From positions 1 through 64,000 of the forward strand of contig JAFTYE010000005.1 of NCBI GenBank assembly GCA_017464805.1: DNA of 64,000 nucleotides, given 5' to 3'. The position numbers and the translations under genes were made by a program. The DNA is from Clostridia bacterium. Lineage in GTDB: Bacteria; Bacillota; Clostridia; Oscillospirales; CAG-272. Under the pieces are notes generated by a model. It had not been told where the DNA came from and made no database searches. It saw only the letters and a program-made list of their open reading frames with translations. Shown piece by piece: positions 1 through 8,630 of this stretch. The stretch's first letter is position 1. Each line of letters starts with the position of its first letter.

Positions 1-21
1 AACGCATAAGGAGGAATGAAT

Positions 22-138
22 ATGGAAATCTACGAAATTCCGAGCCTTGAAATTCAGGACTTTGCCGCTTCGGCAGACCCGATCAGCGCATCCCCCGATG
101 CCGATAATCAGATCGGTAAGTGGGACGAGATCGCTTGA
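22..138 (+). CDS. Small acidic 38-residue peptide, function unknown
   Basis: A 38-codon frame starts at ATG 22, preceded by the strong site AAGGAGG at 8-14, and stops at TGA 136-138. The product begins MEIYEIPSLEIQDF, is acidic, has no cysteine and has no membrane segment. Short peptides beginning with a Y-E-x-P-x-L-like pattern are frequent in Clostridia and sometimes lie beside peptide-modifying or transport genes, but I do not recognise a named family. A rho-independent terminator follows 18 bases after the stop. The neighbouring convergent genes are an ABC exporter pair, which is suggestive at best. What lies upstream is outside the window. Confidence 0.55.
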   Translation: MEIYEIPSLEIQDFAASADPISASPDADNQIGKWDEIA

Positions 139-156
139 TCCGCATATAACAAACCA

Positions 157-188
157 AAAAGGGCAACCCGCATGGGTTGCCCTTTTCT
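157..188. terminator. Bidirectional rho-independent terminator
   Basis: Perfect 13-bp stem AAAAGGGCAACCC (157-169) / GGGTTGCCCTTTT (174-186) with a 4-base loop. It separates the small peptide gene from the convergent ABC exporter operon and can serve both. Confidence 0.85.
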
Positions 189-195
189 TTTGTCT

Positions 196-2058
196 TTACG
201 TTGCAATACCCGCAAACTGATTGCGATACAGCTTGCTGTACTCACCGCCGAGGGAAAGCAGCTCATCATGGTTGCCCGCCTCCGCAATCACGCCGTCCCG
301 CATGACCACGATACAGTCCGCGTCGCGGATGGTGGAAAGGCGATGTGCGATCACCAGGCTGGTGCGGTTCTTCATCAGCTGAAGCATCGCTCCCTGAATG
401 TGCATTTCGGTGCGCGTATCGACCGATGATGTTGCCTCATCGAGAATGAGGATCTTCGGATCGGCCAGCACCGCACGCGCGATGGTGAGCAGCTGACGCT
501 GACCCTTGGAGAGGTTCTCACCCGATTCGCTGATTTTCGTCTGGTAGCCGTCGGGCATGCGCTCGATAAAGCCATCGGCATGCGCGTGCCGCGCCGCCTC
601 TCTTACGTCCTCGTCACTTGTCCCCTCGCGTCCGTAGCGGATGTTTTTGTCCACCGTGTCGGCAAACAGGACGGTGTCCTGTAACACAATGCCGATCGCG
701 TGACGGAGCGTTGCCTTGGGTAGCTCGGTAAGGGGTATGCCATCCACGGTGATCTCGCCGCTGTCCGGCTCGTAAAAGCGCATTAGCAGATTGACCACGG
801 TGGTCTTGCCCGATCCGGTCGCGCCCACGATAGCGATCTTTTGTCCCGGCTTCACCGTTAGATTCAGCCCTCGGAGTACCTCTTCGCCCGGAACGTAGGA
901 GAAGTGCACGTTGCGGAATACGATCTCACCACGAATGCTTTCACGTGCGGTTTCGTTTGTGCCCTCGTCGATCTCGGGCTCGGCATCCATGATTTCGAAA
1001 ATGCGCTCTGCGCCCGCCAAGGCGGTCATGATCGCCGAATACTGGTTCGCCACCTGGTTGATCGGGTGGGAGAACTTTTTGGAATACTGGAGCATGGCTT
1101 GAATGGTGCCCACGGTCATGCCCGTGCCGAAGAGCATCAGCGCACCGCCGCAGCCCGCGATCAGCACGTATTGCAGGTTACCGATGAAGTTCATCACAGG
1201 CCCCATCACCGAGCCGAACACGCGTGCGCGGATGGAAACATCACGAAGCTCGTTGCTCACGGCGGAAAAATTCTTAACCGAATCGCTTTCCTTGCCGTAG
1301 GCCATGACGGTGGCGTACGCACTGACCGTTTCCTCCACCTGGCCATTGAGCTGACCAAGTAGCTTCTGCTGGTGCACAAAGTGTCGCTTGGTGAACTTGG
1401 CAAGGAAGGAGGATACCCCCATCGAAAGAGGAATGGTCACCGCGGCAAACAGGGTCATGAGCGGACTGTATGTCAGCATCATCACAACCGCGCCGATGAT
1501 GGTCAAGAGGGAGGAGAGCAGGATGGTGACCGACTGGGACACCGCGTTTGACACATTTTCCACATCGTTGGTCATGCGGGACATCAGGTCGCCGTGACGG
1601 TGGCGGTCGGTATAGGAAATAGGCAGGCGCGACATGTGGGAGAACAGATCCCGCCGCATGGTGTACACTGTATCTTGTGCCAGACGGGCAGAGAGAAGCC
1701 CCTGCACGTAGGACAGAAGTGCCGCGGTGGCGAACAAAATCCCCATGCCGATCAGGGAGGAAAAGAGGGTCGGCAGATCTACTGCAAGGTGATTTTCGTC
1801 AATGGTGATGGCATCGATGGCTGCCTGCTGCAGGCGCGGACCGAACAGATCGGCCAGCGTGACCGCCGTGATCAGCACAAGCAGGGCAAGAAGCAGGAGC
1901 TTGCTTCGTCCGATGTAGCCGAGCAGGCGCGCCAGCGTGCGTTTGGCGTTTTTCGGCTTTTCGGCGCGCAGGCGCGCGCCCATCGGCCCGCCCGGGCCCC
2001 TACCGGGGCGAAGCTCGATTTGTTGAACGGAGGGTGGTGCTTTTCTCGGTTCACTCAT
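196..2058 (-). CDS. ABC exporter subunit with consensus catalytic residues
   Basis: A 620-residue half-transporter with an N-terminal six-helix membrane domain (about residues 45-340) and a C-terminal nucleotide-binding domain. Visible motifs are Walker A GATGSGKT, Walker B ILDEATSS with the catalytic Glu, and the H-loop LVIAHRL. The signature loop reads LSKGQ rather than LSGGQ. It overlaps the upstream partner gene by 8 bases, and its ATG lies just behind the partner's GGAGG. Complementary defects in the two subunits are typical of heterodimeric multidrug-type exporters such as TM287/288 and BmrCD. This is the consensus subunit. Control by the linked MarR protein suggests efflux of a toxic compound; the substrate is unknown. 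Confidence 0.9.
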   Translation of the reverse strand: MSEPRKAPPSVQQIELRPGRGPGGPMGARLRAEKPKNAKRTLARLLGYIGRSKLLLLALLVLITAVTLADLFGPRLQQAAIDAITIDENHLAVDLPTLFSSLIGMGILFATAALLSYVQGLLSARLAQDTVYTMRRDLFSHMSRLPISYTDRHRHGDLMSRMTNDVENVSNAVSQSVTILLSSLLTIIGAVVMMLTYSPLMTLFAAVTIPLSMGVSSFLAKFTKRHFVHQQKLLGQLNGQVEETVSAYATVMAYGKESDSVKNFSAVSNELRDVSIRARVFGSVMGPVMNFIGNLQYVLIAGCGGALMLFGTGMTVGTIQAMLQYSKKFSHPINQVANQYSAIMTALAGAERIFEIMDAEPEIDEGTNETARESIRGEIVFRNVHFSYVPGEEVLRGLNLTVKPGQKIAIVGATGSGKTTVVNLLMRFYEPDSGEITVDGIPLTELPKATLRHAIGIVLQDTVLFADTVDKNIRYGREGTSDEDVREAARHAHADGFIERMPDGYQTKISESGENLSKGQRQLLTIARAVLADPKILILDEATSSVDTRTEMHIQGAMLQLMKNRTSLVIAHRLSTIRDADCIVVMRDGVIAEAGNHDELLSLGGEYSKLYRNQFAGIAT

Positions 2059-3847
2059 GATCCATGTCCTCCTTTCCGCATTGGGAAGCGTAAATATCGC
2101 GATAGGTCGCGCTTACGCGCATCAGCTCATCGTGCGGCGCACAATGCGTAATCGTACCGCCCTCCAGGACCGCGATGCGATCGGCCTCACGAACCGAGGC
2201 AATGCGCTGGGCGATCATGATGACCGTGGTGTCGCGTAGCTCCTCGTTCAGAGCGCGGCGCAAGACCGCCTCGGTGGACAGGTCGAGTGCGGAGGTCGCA
2301 TCGTCCAGGATCATGATTTCGGGGCGGCGCGCCACCGCCCGTGCGATGGAAAGGCGTTGCTTTTGACCGCCCGATAGGGAAGCGCCCTTTTCAGCCACGG
2401 GCGTGTCATAGCCGGCCGCGAAGGAGGATATGTAGCCGTGCGCCTGGGCAATTTCTGCCGCGCGTTGCACCGCCGCCTCGTCCGCCTCGGGATCGCCCCA
2501 ACGGATGTTGTCGGCGATCGTGCCGCTGAACAGCTCGCTCTTCTGTGCCACAAAGCCGATCTTCGCGCGCAGGGCGGAAAGATCGTATTCCTTGATCGGG
2601 CGGCCGTTTACCAGCACCTCGCCTTCTGTCGCGTCGTAAAAACGCGGGATCAGGTTGACAAGCGAGGTCTTGCCGCAGCCTGTTTCACCGATGATGGCTA
2701 CCGTTTCGCCCCGCCGTACGTCCAGGTTGATGTCGTGCAAAACGGGTGCGCCCGAGGTGCTTGGATAACGGAAGCCGACCGAGTGGAAGGAAACAGCGAT
2801 CTCGCCCTCCCCGTCGGTTTCTGTCCCACCACGGATGACCGGCTCGGTCGAAAGCACCTCGCGGATACGCGTGGCAGAGGCCGCCGCGCGGGAAATGGAG
2901 GAGAACATCATCGTCACCATCATCAGGGAGGAAACGACCTGCGTCACGTAGGTAACGCCTGCCATGACCGTACCCGTGCTCATGCCGTCGATCCCCTCGG
3001 CAAGCGACACGCCGCCAAGGTACAAAATGGCGATGACCGAAAAGTTCGACAGGATCGTCAGAACGGGCTGAATGACCGCCGTGAGACGAAGCACCTCACG
3101 GTTCACGTCACGCAGACTGCGGTTTGCCTCGTCAAAGCGACCCGCTTCGTAGTCCTCACGCGTGTAGGCCTTGACCACACGCGCACCGCCCACGTTCTCG
3201 TGCATGACGGTGTTGACGCGATCAAGCCGCTTCTGGATCACGCTGTACAGGGGAATGGTGCGGCGAAGAACAAGGAAGAGGGTCAGGGCCAGGATCGGCA
3301 CCGAGCAAAGGAGTACCGTGCCGAACTTCACGTTCAGCGAAAGGAGCATCACCGTGCCGCCAATCAGGAACATCGGAGAGCGCACGAACATGCGCAGCAG
3401 CATCTCGACGAATTCTACCGTCATGGCAATGTCGTTGGTCAGACGGGTGATCAGCGAGCCGGAGGTGAATTTGTCGGTCTGCTCGGTGGACAGGGCCATG
3501 ACGTGGCGGTAAGCGTCGCACCGCAGATCATGCCCAAAGCCCTGCGCTGCACGTGCGGCAGTGTAGGCACACAGCGTGCCAAAAAAGCCGCCAATCAGTG
3601 TGATGACCAGCATCAGAATGCCAAAGGTCAGAATGATCGAAAAGGGTTCGTACTCCGCCCCCCAGAAGAACTGCATAATGCCCGCAGCCAACGGGGACTT
3701 TGCAATATCCTCGCCGCAAATGCCGTAGTCCACGATAAAGGACATGAAAAACGGCAGGCATAGGTCGGCCGCCACCTCGCAGATCATAAGCAGGGGAGAG
3801 ATGAGGGCAAGCGGCCAATAGGGCTTGATGTAACGCGATAGCTTCAT
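2051..3847 (-). CDS. ABC exporter subunit with degenerate catalytic residues
   Basis: A 598-residue half-transporter with a membrane domain in about residues 15-300 and a C-terminal ATPase domain. Walker A is GETGCGKT and the signature LSGGQ is canonical, but Walker B ends LDDATSALD (Asp where the catalytic Glu should be) and the H-loop reads IAQRI (Gln for His). Loss of both residues marks the degenerate nucleotide site of heterodimeric exporters. Its start overlaps the stop of the MarR gene, and its end overlaps the start of the consensus subunit, so the three are translationally coupled. Confidence 0.9.
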   Translation of the reverse strand: MKLSRYIKPYWPLALISPLLMICEVAADLCLPFFMSFIVDYGICGEDIAKSPLAAGIMQFFWGAEYEPFSIILTFGILMLVITLIGGFFGTLCAYTAARAAQGFGHDLRCDAYRHVMALSTEQTDKFTSGSLITRLTNDIAMTVEFVEMLLRMFVRSPMFLIGGTVMLLSLNVKFGTVLLCSVPILALTLFLVLRRTIPLYSVIQKRLDRVNTVMHENVGGARVVKAYTREDYEAGRFDEANRSLRDVNREVLRLTAVIQPVLTILSNFSVIAILYLGGVSLAEGIDGMSTGTVMAGVTYVTQVVSSLMMVTMMFSSISRAAASATRIREVLSTEPVIRGGTETDGEGEIAVSFHSVGFRYPSTSGAPVLHDINLDVRRGETVAIIGETGCGKTSLVNLIPRFYDATEGEVLVNGRPIKEYDLSALRAKIGFVAQKSELFSGTIADNIRWGDPEADEAAVQRAAEIAQAHGYISSFAAGYDTPVAEKGASLSGGQKQRLSIARAVARRPEIMILDDATSALDLSTEAVLRRALNEELRDTTVIMIAQRIASVREADRIAVLEGGTITHCAPHDELMRVSATYRDIYASQCGKEDMDHE

Positions 3848-4338
3848 ACTTTCTCCTCCTCACTTTGCAGAATGTTGTCCCGAACGCGGAGTAGCATCTC
3901 ACCGAGTGCGCGTCGCTCGTTTTCATCAAAGCCGCGCATCAGCTCCTCGTCAAGAGCCCGCAGGCGGAGTCCGATCTCCTCGTGCGCGGCAAGCCCCTTG
4001 TCCGAGATCTGCACACAGGTCGTGCGCGCATCTCGTTCGTGTGCGAGACGCACAACCAGCCCATCATCCTCCATCTCACGCAGGATCACGCTCACCGTCG
4101 GGGCTTTCAGGTGCGTCACGGTCGCCAGCTCTCGCTGGGAGAGCCATGTCCGTCCCTCCTTTTCCCTTGCGCGGATCAAGGCCATCAGCACCAGCCGACA
4201 CCCATGTTGGGAGAGCACCCCCGGCGGATCGGTCGCACGCATGCGGTCAAAAAACAGGCGCGAAATTTCGTTGATCAGCATTGGCGGCCGTGTGCTGAGC
4301 AGCTCGCGCGACGGCGTACCAAACGATTTTTCCTTCAT
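3844..4338 (-). CDS. MarR family transcriptional regulator
   Basis: A 164-residue winged-helix protein. The recognition region (about residues 65-90) contains SQRELATVTHLKAPTVSVIL, followed by the wing with LVVRLAHERDARTT. It is the first gene of the exporter operon, and a perfect inverted repeat overlaps the -10 of its own promoter. MarR proteins usually repress such operons and release on binding a small hydrophobic or phenolic compound; that role is inferred here. AAAGGAAG upstream supports the ATG at 4338. Confidence 0.9.
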   Translation of the reverse strand: MKEKSFGTPSRELLSTRPPMLINEISRLFFDRMRATDPPGVLSQHGCRLVLMALIRAREKEGRTWLSQRELATVTHLKAPTVSVILREMEDDGLVVRLAHERDARTTCVQISDKGLAAHEEIGLRLRALDEELMRGFDENERRALGEMLLRVRDNILQSEEEKV

Positions 4339-4367
4339 CGTTTTTGCTTCCTTTCGGGTCTTTTTTG

Positions 4368-4418
4368 TAATTAGTTAGTTACCTAACTAATTATACGGAG
4401 AGAAGGGAGAAAAGTCAA
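4368..4418 (-). promoter_or_regulatory. marR-ABC promoter with palindromic operator
   Basis: On the minus strand there is a -35 TTGACT (4413-4418), 17-bp spacing and a -10 TATAAT (4390-4395). The palindrome TAATTAGTTA (4368-4377), six bases, TAACTAATTA (4384-4393) has perfect 10-bp arms and overlaps the -10 box. This arrangement fits autorepression by the adjacent MarR protein. Confidence 0.85.
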
Positions 4419-4498
4419 TGAACAATTCGTGAATTTTGCATAATTGGGCGCAAAAAGGGAAGAGTAAAACAAGAAAAACAAGGAAAGGGAGAGAGCAC

Positions 4499-5914
4499 TT
4501 GGAGAGGATCAGCCGAAATTATGGGGAAAACGTGGCGCATTTCCGCGAACGCCTGCGGGTGGCGGAGAATTTTGATGTCGTGGAGAGGCATCTGTCGGTT
4601 GGGGAGGACGAGTTGACTCTCTTTTATATCGACGGCTTCATCAAGGACGGCGTGATGCTTCGCTTGATGCAGAACTTCTGTTCCATGAAGGGGCTTTACC
4701 GCGGGGAAAAGGACGCCTGCCGCCGCTTTGCCGACTCCAATGTCCCCTATGTGGAGGTCGAGAGAACCTCGGACGCGGCGCACCTGACCATGATGGTCAT
4801 GTCGGGGGCGGCCATGGTGCTTGGCAGTACCTTCGGGGACGAGGCCATCGTCATCGACGCGCGCACCTACCCCGCGCGTACCACACAGGAGCCGGAAAAT
4901 GATCGCGTCATGCAGGGCGCACGGGACGGCTTTGTCGAAACGCTCATTTTCAACACCGCCCTGATCCGCCGCCGTATCCGCGATCCCCATCTGACCATGG
5001 AATACACCACCGTGGGTGGGGAGTCCCAGACCGACGTGGTGCTTTGTTATATGCAAGGCCGCGCGGATGAAAAGCTCCTGTCCCGTTTGCGAAAAAAGCT
5101 GAAGGAGATCGCCCCCACGCATATCACCCTCGGTACCGAGAGCCTGACCGAGGCACTCATTCGCCGCCGTTGGTATAATCCCTTCCCGAAGGTTCGCACC
5201 ACCGAGCGACCGGACACCGCCGCTGCGGAGCTGCTGGAGGGACGGGTGCTGCTCCTTTGCGATACCTCGCCGCAGGTCATGATCCTGCCTACCTCGATTT
5301 TCGACTTCATGCAGGAGACCGACGATTATTATTTCCCGCCCCTCACGGGCTGCTATCTGCGCCTTGTGCGCCACGGCGTGTTTTTTCTTTCGCTTATCAT
5401 CACGCCACTGTGGTATTTGTTTATTCTGTACCCCGACTATGTTCCCGCTTCGCTTCTCTTTCTGTTGCCGAAGGAGACGACCGCCGTTCCTATCCTCCTT
5501 CAGCTCTACCTTGCGGAAATGGCGATTGATGGCCTAAAGCTCGCCTCCATGAACACACCGAACATGCTCGCGGGGTCGCTAAGTATCATCGGCGGCTTGA
5601 TCCTCTCGGACTTCGCCGTCGAGGTCGGCTGGCTCTCGCCGGAGGTCATTCTCTACATGGCGTTTGCCGCGATTGCCAGCTTCACCCAGCAGAATCATGA
5701 GCTGGGCTACGCCTTCAAATTTCTGCGTGTGATCATCCTCACCCTGACTGCCATTTTCGGTATATGGGGCTTTGCCGTGGGGCTTGCGCTGGTGCCCATC
5801 CTGCTTGCCACCAACAAAACGCTGGACGGTGGACACGGCTATCTGTATCCACTGATTCCGTGGAACGGAAAGGCGATGGCGAGGTTGTTTTTCCGATTGA
5901 AAAAAGAAAAATAG
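4499..5914 (+). CDS. GerA-family spore germination protein (GerAA/SpoVAF-like)
   Basis: A membrane protein of about 471 residues. The N-terminal soluble half (to about residue 290) has the family pattern with LFYIDGFIKDG and QVMILPTSIFDFMQETDDYY. The C-terminal half has four to six hydrophobic segments and ends in a basic tail. GerAA/SpoVAF proteins sit in the spore inner membrane and take part in germinant sensing and ion release. I chose the TTG at 4499 because AAGGGAGAG precedes it; an ATG at 4436 would add 21 basic residues. No gerB or gerC partner is adjacent, so SpoVAF-like or an orphan GerA subunit is possible. Confidence 0.85.
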   Translation: MERISRNYGENVAHFRERLRVAENFDVVERHLSVGEDELTLFYIDGFIKDGVMLRLMQNFCSMKGLYRGEKDACRRFADSNVPYVEVERTSDAAHLTMMVMSGAAMVLGSTFGDEAIVIDARTYPARTTQEPENDRVMQGARDGFVETLIFNTALIRRRIRDPHLTMEYTTVGGESQTDVVLCYMQGRADEKLLSRLRKKLKEIAPTHITLGTESLTEALIRRRWYNPFPKVRTTERPDTAAAELLEGRVLLLCDTSPQVMILPTSIFDFMQETDDYYFPPLTGCYLRLVRHGVFFLSLIITPLWYLFILYPDYVPASLLFLLPKETTAVPILLQLYLAEMAIDGLKLASMNTPNMLAGSLSIIGGLILSDFAVEVGWLSPEVILYMAFAAIASFTQQNHELGYAFKFLRVIILTLTAIFGIWGFAVGLALVPILLATNKTLDGGHGYLYPLIPWNGKAMARLFFRLKKEK

Positions 5915-5939
5915 GACTACCTTGTTTTGGCATAACCAA

Positions 5940-5971
5940 AAAAAGCAGAGGGAAAATCCTTCTGCTTTTTT
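5940..5971 (+). terminator. Rho-independent terminator
   Basis: Stem formed by AAAAAGCAGA and TCTGCTTTTT around a short loop, followed by T residues, 25 bases after the germination gene. Confidence 0.75.
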
Positions 5972-6070
5972 ATCGCCGTTTTTGCTCGCTCGCAGTATGT
6001 TATACAGCTTTGGTGCAAGAACGGCAATTTCTTTTCAAAATCCGAAGAGCCATGTTTTTGTAGGTATGTC

Positions 6071-6098
6071 TTGACTTTTTCTCAATCCGTGCTATCAT
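6071..6098 (+). promoter_or_regulatory. Promoter of the GH43 gene
   Basis: TTGACT (6071-6076), 16-bp spacing, TATCAT (6093-6098). The gene starts 33 bases downstream behind GAAAGGGA. Confidence 0.7.
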
Positions 6099-6130
6099 AA
6101 AGAAAAAACCGAAAGGGACTCATATATTTT

Positions 6131-7117
6131 ATGGAAGCTTTTGTTCATGGCGAGATACACGAATTCCCTGATTGGTACGACGAGGACGGTAATGTTATCA
6201 ACGCAAGCGACGGCGGCGTGATCTATGCCGAGGGAAAGTACCATTGGTACGGCCAGGCGTTTCGTCCCATGGGCTTTGCCACCCAGGGTGAGGGCGGACA
6301 GTCCACCACCACGGGTGTGGTTATGTATGCCTCCGAGGATCTGTTGCACTGGACCTATGAGGGCGTGATTCTTGCCTGCTCGACCGACCCCACAAGTCCG
6401 CTTTATGCGCCTATGCGCTTTGAGCGGCCGAAGATCGTCTACAACGAAAAAACAAAGCAATACGTGCTCTGGTGCCACTATGTGAAGCATCCCGGCGACC
6501 ACGGCTTTTTACCCGGCACGGGCGAAGCGGGTGTCGCGTATTGCGACAAGGTCAACGGCAGCTATACTTGGGTCGGCTCCTGTCGCCCGATTAACGAGGA
6601 GGGCATCGTGCGCGACTGTACCCTGTACAAGGACAAAGACGGCACCGCCTATTTTATCTACGACCGCCATCCCATCAAGGATAAGGAAAACAAAAACCGT
6701 TGCTTGCATATCGTCAAGCTGACCGAGGATTACCTTGCCCCCACAAACGAATACAAGCGCATTGAGGCAGGCTTTCTGCGCGAAGCTCCCGCCGTGGTCT
6801 ATCACGACGGATACTATTACATGGTCACCTCGGGACTGACGGGCTGGGCAACCAATCAGGCAAAATACCTGCGTGCCCGCACGCTGCTTGGCGAGTGGAA
6901 AGACATGGGTGACCCCTGCGTGGGGGATGAAACCCATACCACCTTTGAAACGCAAACCACCTACATCTTCCGCGTAGAGGGCACGGATACCTATATCCAC
7001 ATGGCAGAACGGCATAACACGGAAAACTTCCTGCATTGCTCCTACGTCTGGCTCCCCATCGAGTTCGGCGCGGATCATACGCTCTCGCTCATCTACCGCA
7101 AAGAGTGGAAGCTATAA
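6131..7117 (+). CDS. Glycoside hydrolase family 43-like enzyme
   Basis: A 328-residue single-domain protein without a signal peptide, so probably cytoplasmic. It shows the five-bladed propeller repeats of the GH43/GH117 clan: INASDGGVIYAEGKYHWYG near the N-terminus, a blade with RPKIVYNEKTKQYVLW (about 96-112), VRDCTLYKDKDGTAYFIY with a candidate catalytic Asp (about 157-174), and a Glu in LREAPAVVYHDGYYYMVTS (about 218-236). The sequence most resembles the galactan 1,3-beta-galactosidase-like branch. It has its own promoter and terminator. The substrate, probably a galactan or arabinogalactan side chain, is inferred. Confidence 0.8.
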   Translation: MEAFVHGEIHEFPDWYDEDGNVINASDGGVIYAEGKYHWYGQAFRPMGFATQGEGGQSTTTGVVMYASEDLLHWTYEGVILACSTDPTSPLYAPMRFERPKIVYNEKTKQYVLWCHYVKHPGDHGFLPGTGEAGVAYCDKVNGSYTWVGSCRPINEEGIVRDCTLYKDKDGTAYFIYDRHPIKDKENKNRCLHIVKLTEDYLAPTNEYKRIEAGFLREAPAVVYHDGYYYMVTSGLTGWATNQAKYLRARTLLGEWKDMGDPCVGDETHTTFETQTTYIFRVEGTDTYIHMAERHNTENFLHCSYVWLPIEFGADHTLSLIYRKEWKL

Positions 7118-7145
7118 AAAAGACCCCGTACGGGGTCTTTTTTAT
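7117..7145. terminator. Bidirectional terminator
   Basis: Near-perfect stem AAAAAAGACCCC / GGGGTCTTTTTT with loop GTAC between the convergent GH43 and AEC transporter genes. Confidence 0.85.
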
Positions 7146-8080
7146 AGCAGCATTGAAAACAGCGTAAAGGTTAGGGGGATTGTGATGACCGACAACACGT
7201 GAGAGATTAGCGCCATGCCCGCCGCTACCGAGGTGTCCTTGCCGTAGGCACTTGGAATCACGATGGTATTCAGGCCAAGCGGCATTGCCGAGGCCGCGAC
7301 CGCGCACAGGGCCACGTCCTGCGGCACGGGGGACAGGGCTACCACTGTCAGTGCTACTGCGGGGAGCAGGAGCAGACGAATGAGCGAAACCGCGTAGATC
7401 GAGGGAACGCCCAGCATCTTTTTCAGGGGTGTCTTCGCAATGGTCATGCCTGTCAGTAGCATAGCAACGGGGGACATGCAGGAGCCAAGCGAGGAAACGG
7501 CAGAGGAGAAGAAGGTCGGTACCTCGAAGGGGAGAAGTCCCACGATCATACCCACCAGCATCGCGATAAACATGGGATTGACCAGATTTTTCAGACCGCT
7601 TTTGAAGGAGGCACCTTCTTTGACGGGCATCAGCAGATAGGGAACGCCCCACAGGTAGATCAGAACCCAGAAGGGGAGCACGAAAATCAGGTAGTTCATG
7701 AATACGTCGGGGAAAAGCGCGGACACGACCGCGTTGCCCATGAAGCCGAAGTTGGAGAAGGCAAGGCCGTAGGTGTAAATGCCCCGCGTGTAGCTGTCCT
7801 TCGTGCACAGTCGCGCAAAAAGTAGCACCAGCGGCAGACCGCCAAGCACCGTCACCGCGCCGGCGAGGATAAATTTTCCGGCCGTGCCGAACTGTGCCAC
7901 TGTGAAATTATGCATAAAGGTGCCCATGACCAGCGCGGGGATGAATACCCAGCTTTCCAGCTTGGAGAGCACCGCGGTGGCCGTATCGGGAAGGATGGAA
8001 AACCGCGTCAACAGGTAACCGATCACGATCAGAAAGAATAGAAACGCCATCTGTCCCAGCGTGGAAGAAAAAACAGTCAT
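7142..8080 (-). CDS. AEC family (auxin efflux carrier type) transporter
   Basis: About 312 residues with ten hydrophobic segments. It begins MTVFSSTLGQMAFLFFLIVI and shows the family's paired five-helix repeats. The ATG at 8080 is chosen because GAGG lies six bases upstream; longer versions would run through the tRNA promoter region. AEC proteins in bacteria export or exchange small organic acids such as malate or malonate. No neighbour reveals the substrate. Confidence 0.85.
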   Translation of the reverse strand: MTVFSSTLGQMAFLFFLIVIGYLLTRFSILPDTATAVLSKLESWVFIPALVMGTFMHNFTVAQFGTAGKFILAGAVTVLGGLPLVLLFARLCTKDSYTRGIYTYGLAFSNFGFMGNAVVSALFPDVFMNYLIFVLPFWVLIYLWGVPYLLMPVKEGASFKSGLKNLVNPMFIAMLVGMIVGLLPFEVPTFFSSAVSSLGSCMSPVAMLLTGMTIAKTPLKKMLGVPSIYAVSLIRLLLLPAVALTVVALSPVPQDVALCAVAASAMPLGLNTIVIPSAYGKDTSVAAGMALISHVLSVITIPLTFTLFSMLL

Positions 8081-8181
8081 GTGCGCCTCAATTTTTTGTG
8101 AAATCATATACTTCATCTTAACACACACAGGTATAAAAGTCAAGAACGAACCAGATAAAAATGGAGATTTTTGCAATTCCC

Positions 8182-8210
8182 TTGACACCGCGCTCCATTT
8201 GTGATATGAT
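8182..8210 (+). promoter_or_regulatory. Promoter of the disrupted host tRNA-Ser
   Basis: TTGACA (8182-8187), 17-bp spacing, TATGAT (8205-8210); transcription would begin about 8 bases before the tRNA 5' half. It now drives the truncated tRNA and may read on into the intact tRNA-Ser at 8407. Confidence 0.85.
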
Positions 8211-8224
8211 ACAGGGGTAGACAC

Positions 8225-8267
8225 GCAGGCATATCGAAGTGGTCACAACGAGGCGGTCTTGAAAACC
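8225..8267 (+). pseudogene. 5' half of tRNA-Ser(UGA), cut by the element
   Basis: The acceptor 5' strand GCAGGCA (8225-8231) is followed by the D-arm and the anticodon stem-loop GCGGTCTTGAAAACC. After position 8267 the sequence leaves the tRNA (CGCCCGTAGC...). The missing part is at 34463-34519: the acceptor strand GCAGGCA pairs with TGCTTGC there, with one G-U pair. The gene retains its own strong promoter. Confidence 0.9.
8257..8267 (+). repeat. attL core
   Basis: TCTTGAAAACC, identical to the right copy at 34463. The element side continues CGCCCG while the original tRNA continued GTTAGG. Confidence 0.85.
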
Positions 8268-8295
8268 CGCCCGTAGCAGTCCCCTTTGTCCCCTC

Positions 8296-8321
8296 AAAAA
8301 TCCTTGTATTATAAGGGTTTT
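8296..8321. terminator. Stem-loop at the left end of the element
   Basis: AAAAATCCTT / AAGGGTTTT stem with loop GTATTAT. It lies between the split tRNA and the intact tRNA-Ser. Close relatives of this stem-loop occur at 8631-8657 and 34377-34401. It could be a weak terminator or a recombination-related structure. Confidence 0.5.
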
Positions 8322-8351
8322 CGGCATTTTCTAAAACACAAAAATTTCATA

Positions 8352-8621
8352 GTTCTCTCGCGAAATTCTCTCTAAATTACAGAGCATTTCGCAAAAGATA
8401 ACCTACGGAGGGTTATCGAAGTGGTCATAACGAGGCGGTCTTGAAAACCGTTTGCCCTCTGGGCACGTGGGTTCGAATCCCACACCCTCCGCCACATTTT
8501 GCACAATTTTGTGTAGCAAAAAGCACTTGAATTTGGTGATATTCGCTAAAATTCAGGTGTTTTTTTCTATATTTTGCGCCCCTGAAATTTATGCCTTGGA
8601 GAGAACTCGAAAATTCTCTCC
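8352..8621. repeat. Left-end copies of an ATTCTCTCC repeat (candidate integrase arm sites)
   Basis: Copies at 8352-8360 (GTTCTCTCG), 8363-8373 (AAATTCTCTCT) and 8611-8621 (AAATTCTCTCC), with an inverted copy GGAGAGAA at 8598-8605. A further copy, AAATTCTCTCCC, is at 9928-9939 upstream of the integrase gene. The same motif recurs four or five times near the right end. Repeats shared by both ends of an integrase-type element are typical of arm-type binding sites; this is inference. Confidence 0.55.
8407..8494 (+). tRNA. tRNA-Ser(UGA), intact, carried inside the element
   Basis: A class II tRNA with acceptor GGAGGGT (8407-8413) pairing with ACCCTCC (8484-8490), discriminator G and an encoded CCA (8492-8494). 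The anticodon loop CTTGAAA gives UGA, there is a long variable arm, and the T-loop is TTCGAAT. From the D-arm to the anticodon loop it matches the split tRNA 5' half except for one base (GTCATAAC versus GTCACAAC), but the acceptor stem differs, so it is a separate gene. I see no good promoter directly upstream; it may depend on the one at 8182-8210. Confidence 0.95.
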
Positions 8622-8630
8622 TGACCCCCG

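Noticed and set aside
8407-8494. The intact tRNA-Ser as attL itself, with the element starting there
   Set aside because: Its acceptor strand GGAGGGT does not pair with the right-hand half (TGCTTGC). Only the 8225-8267 half gives a proper tRNA with 34463-34519.
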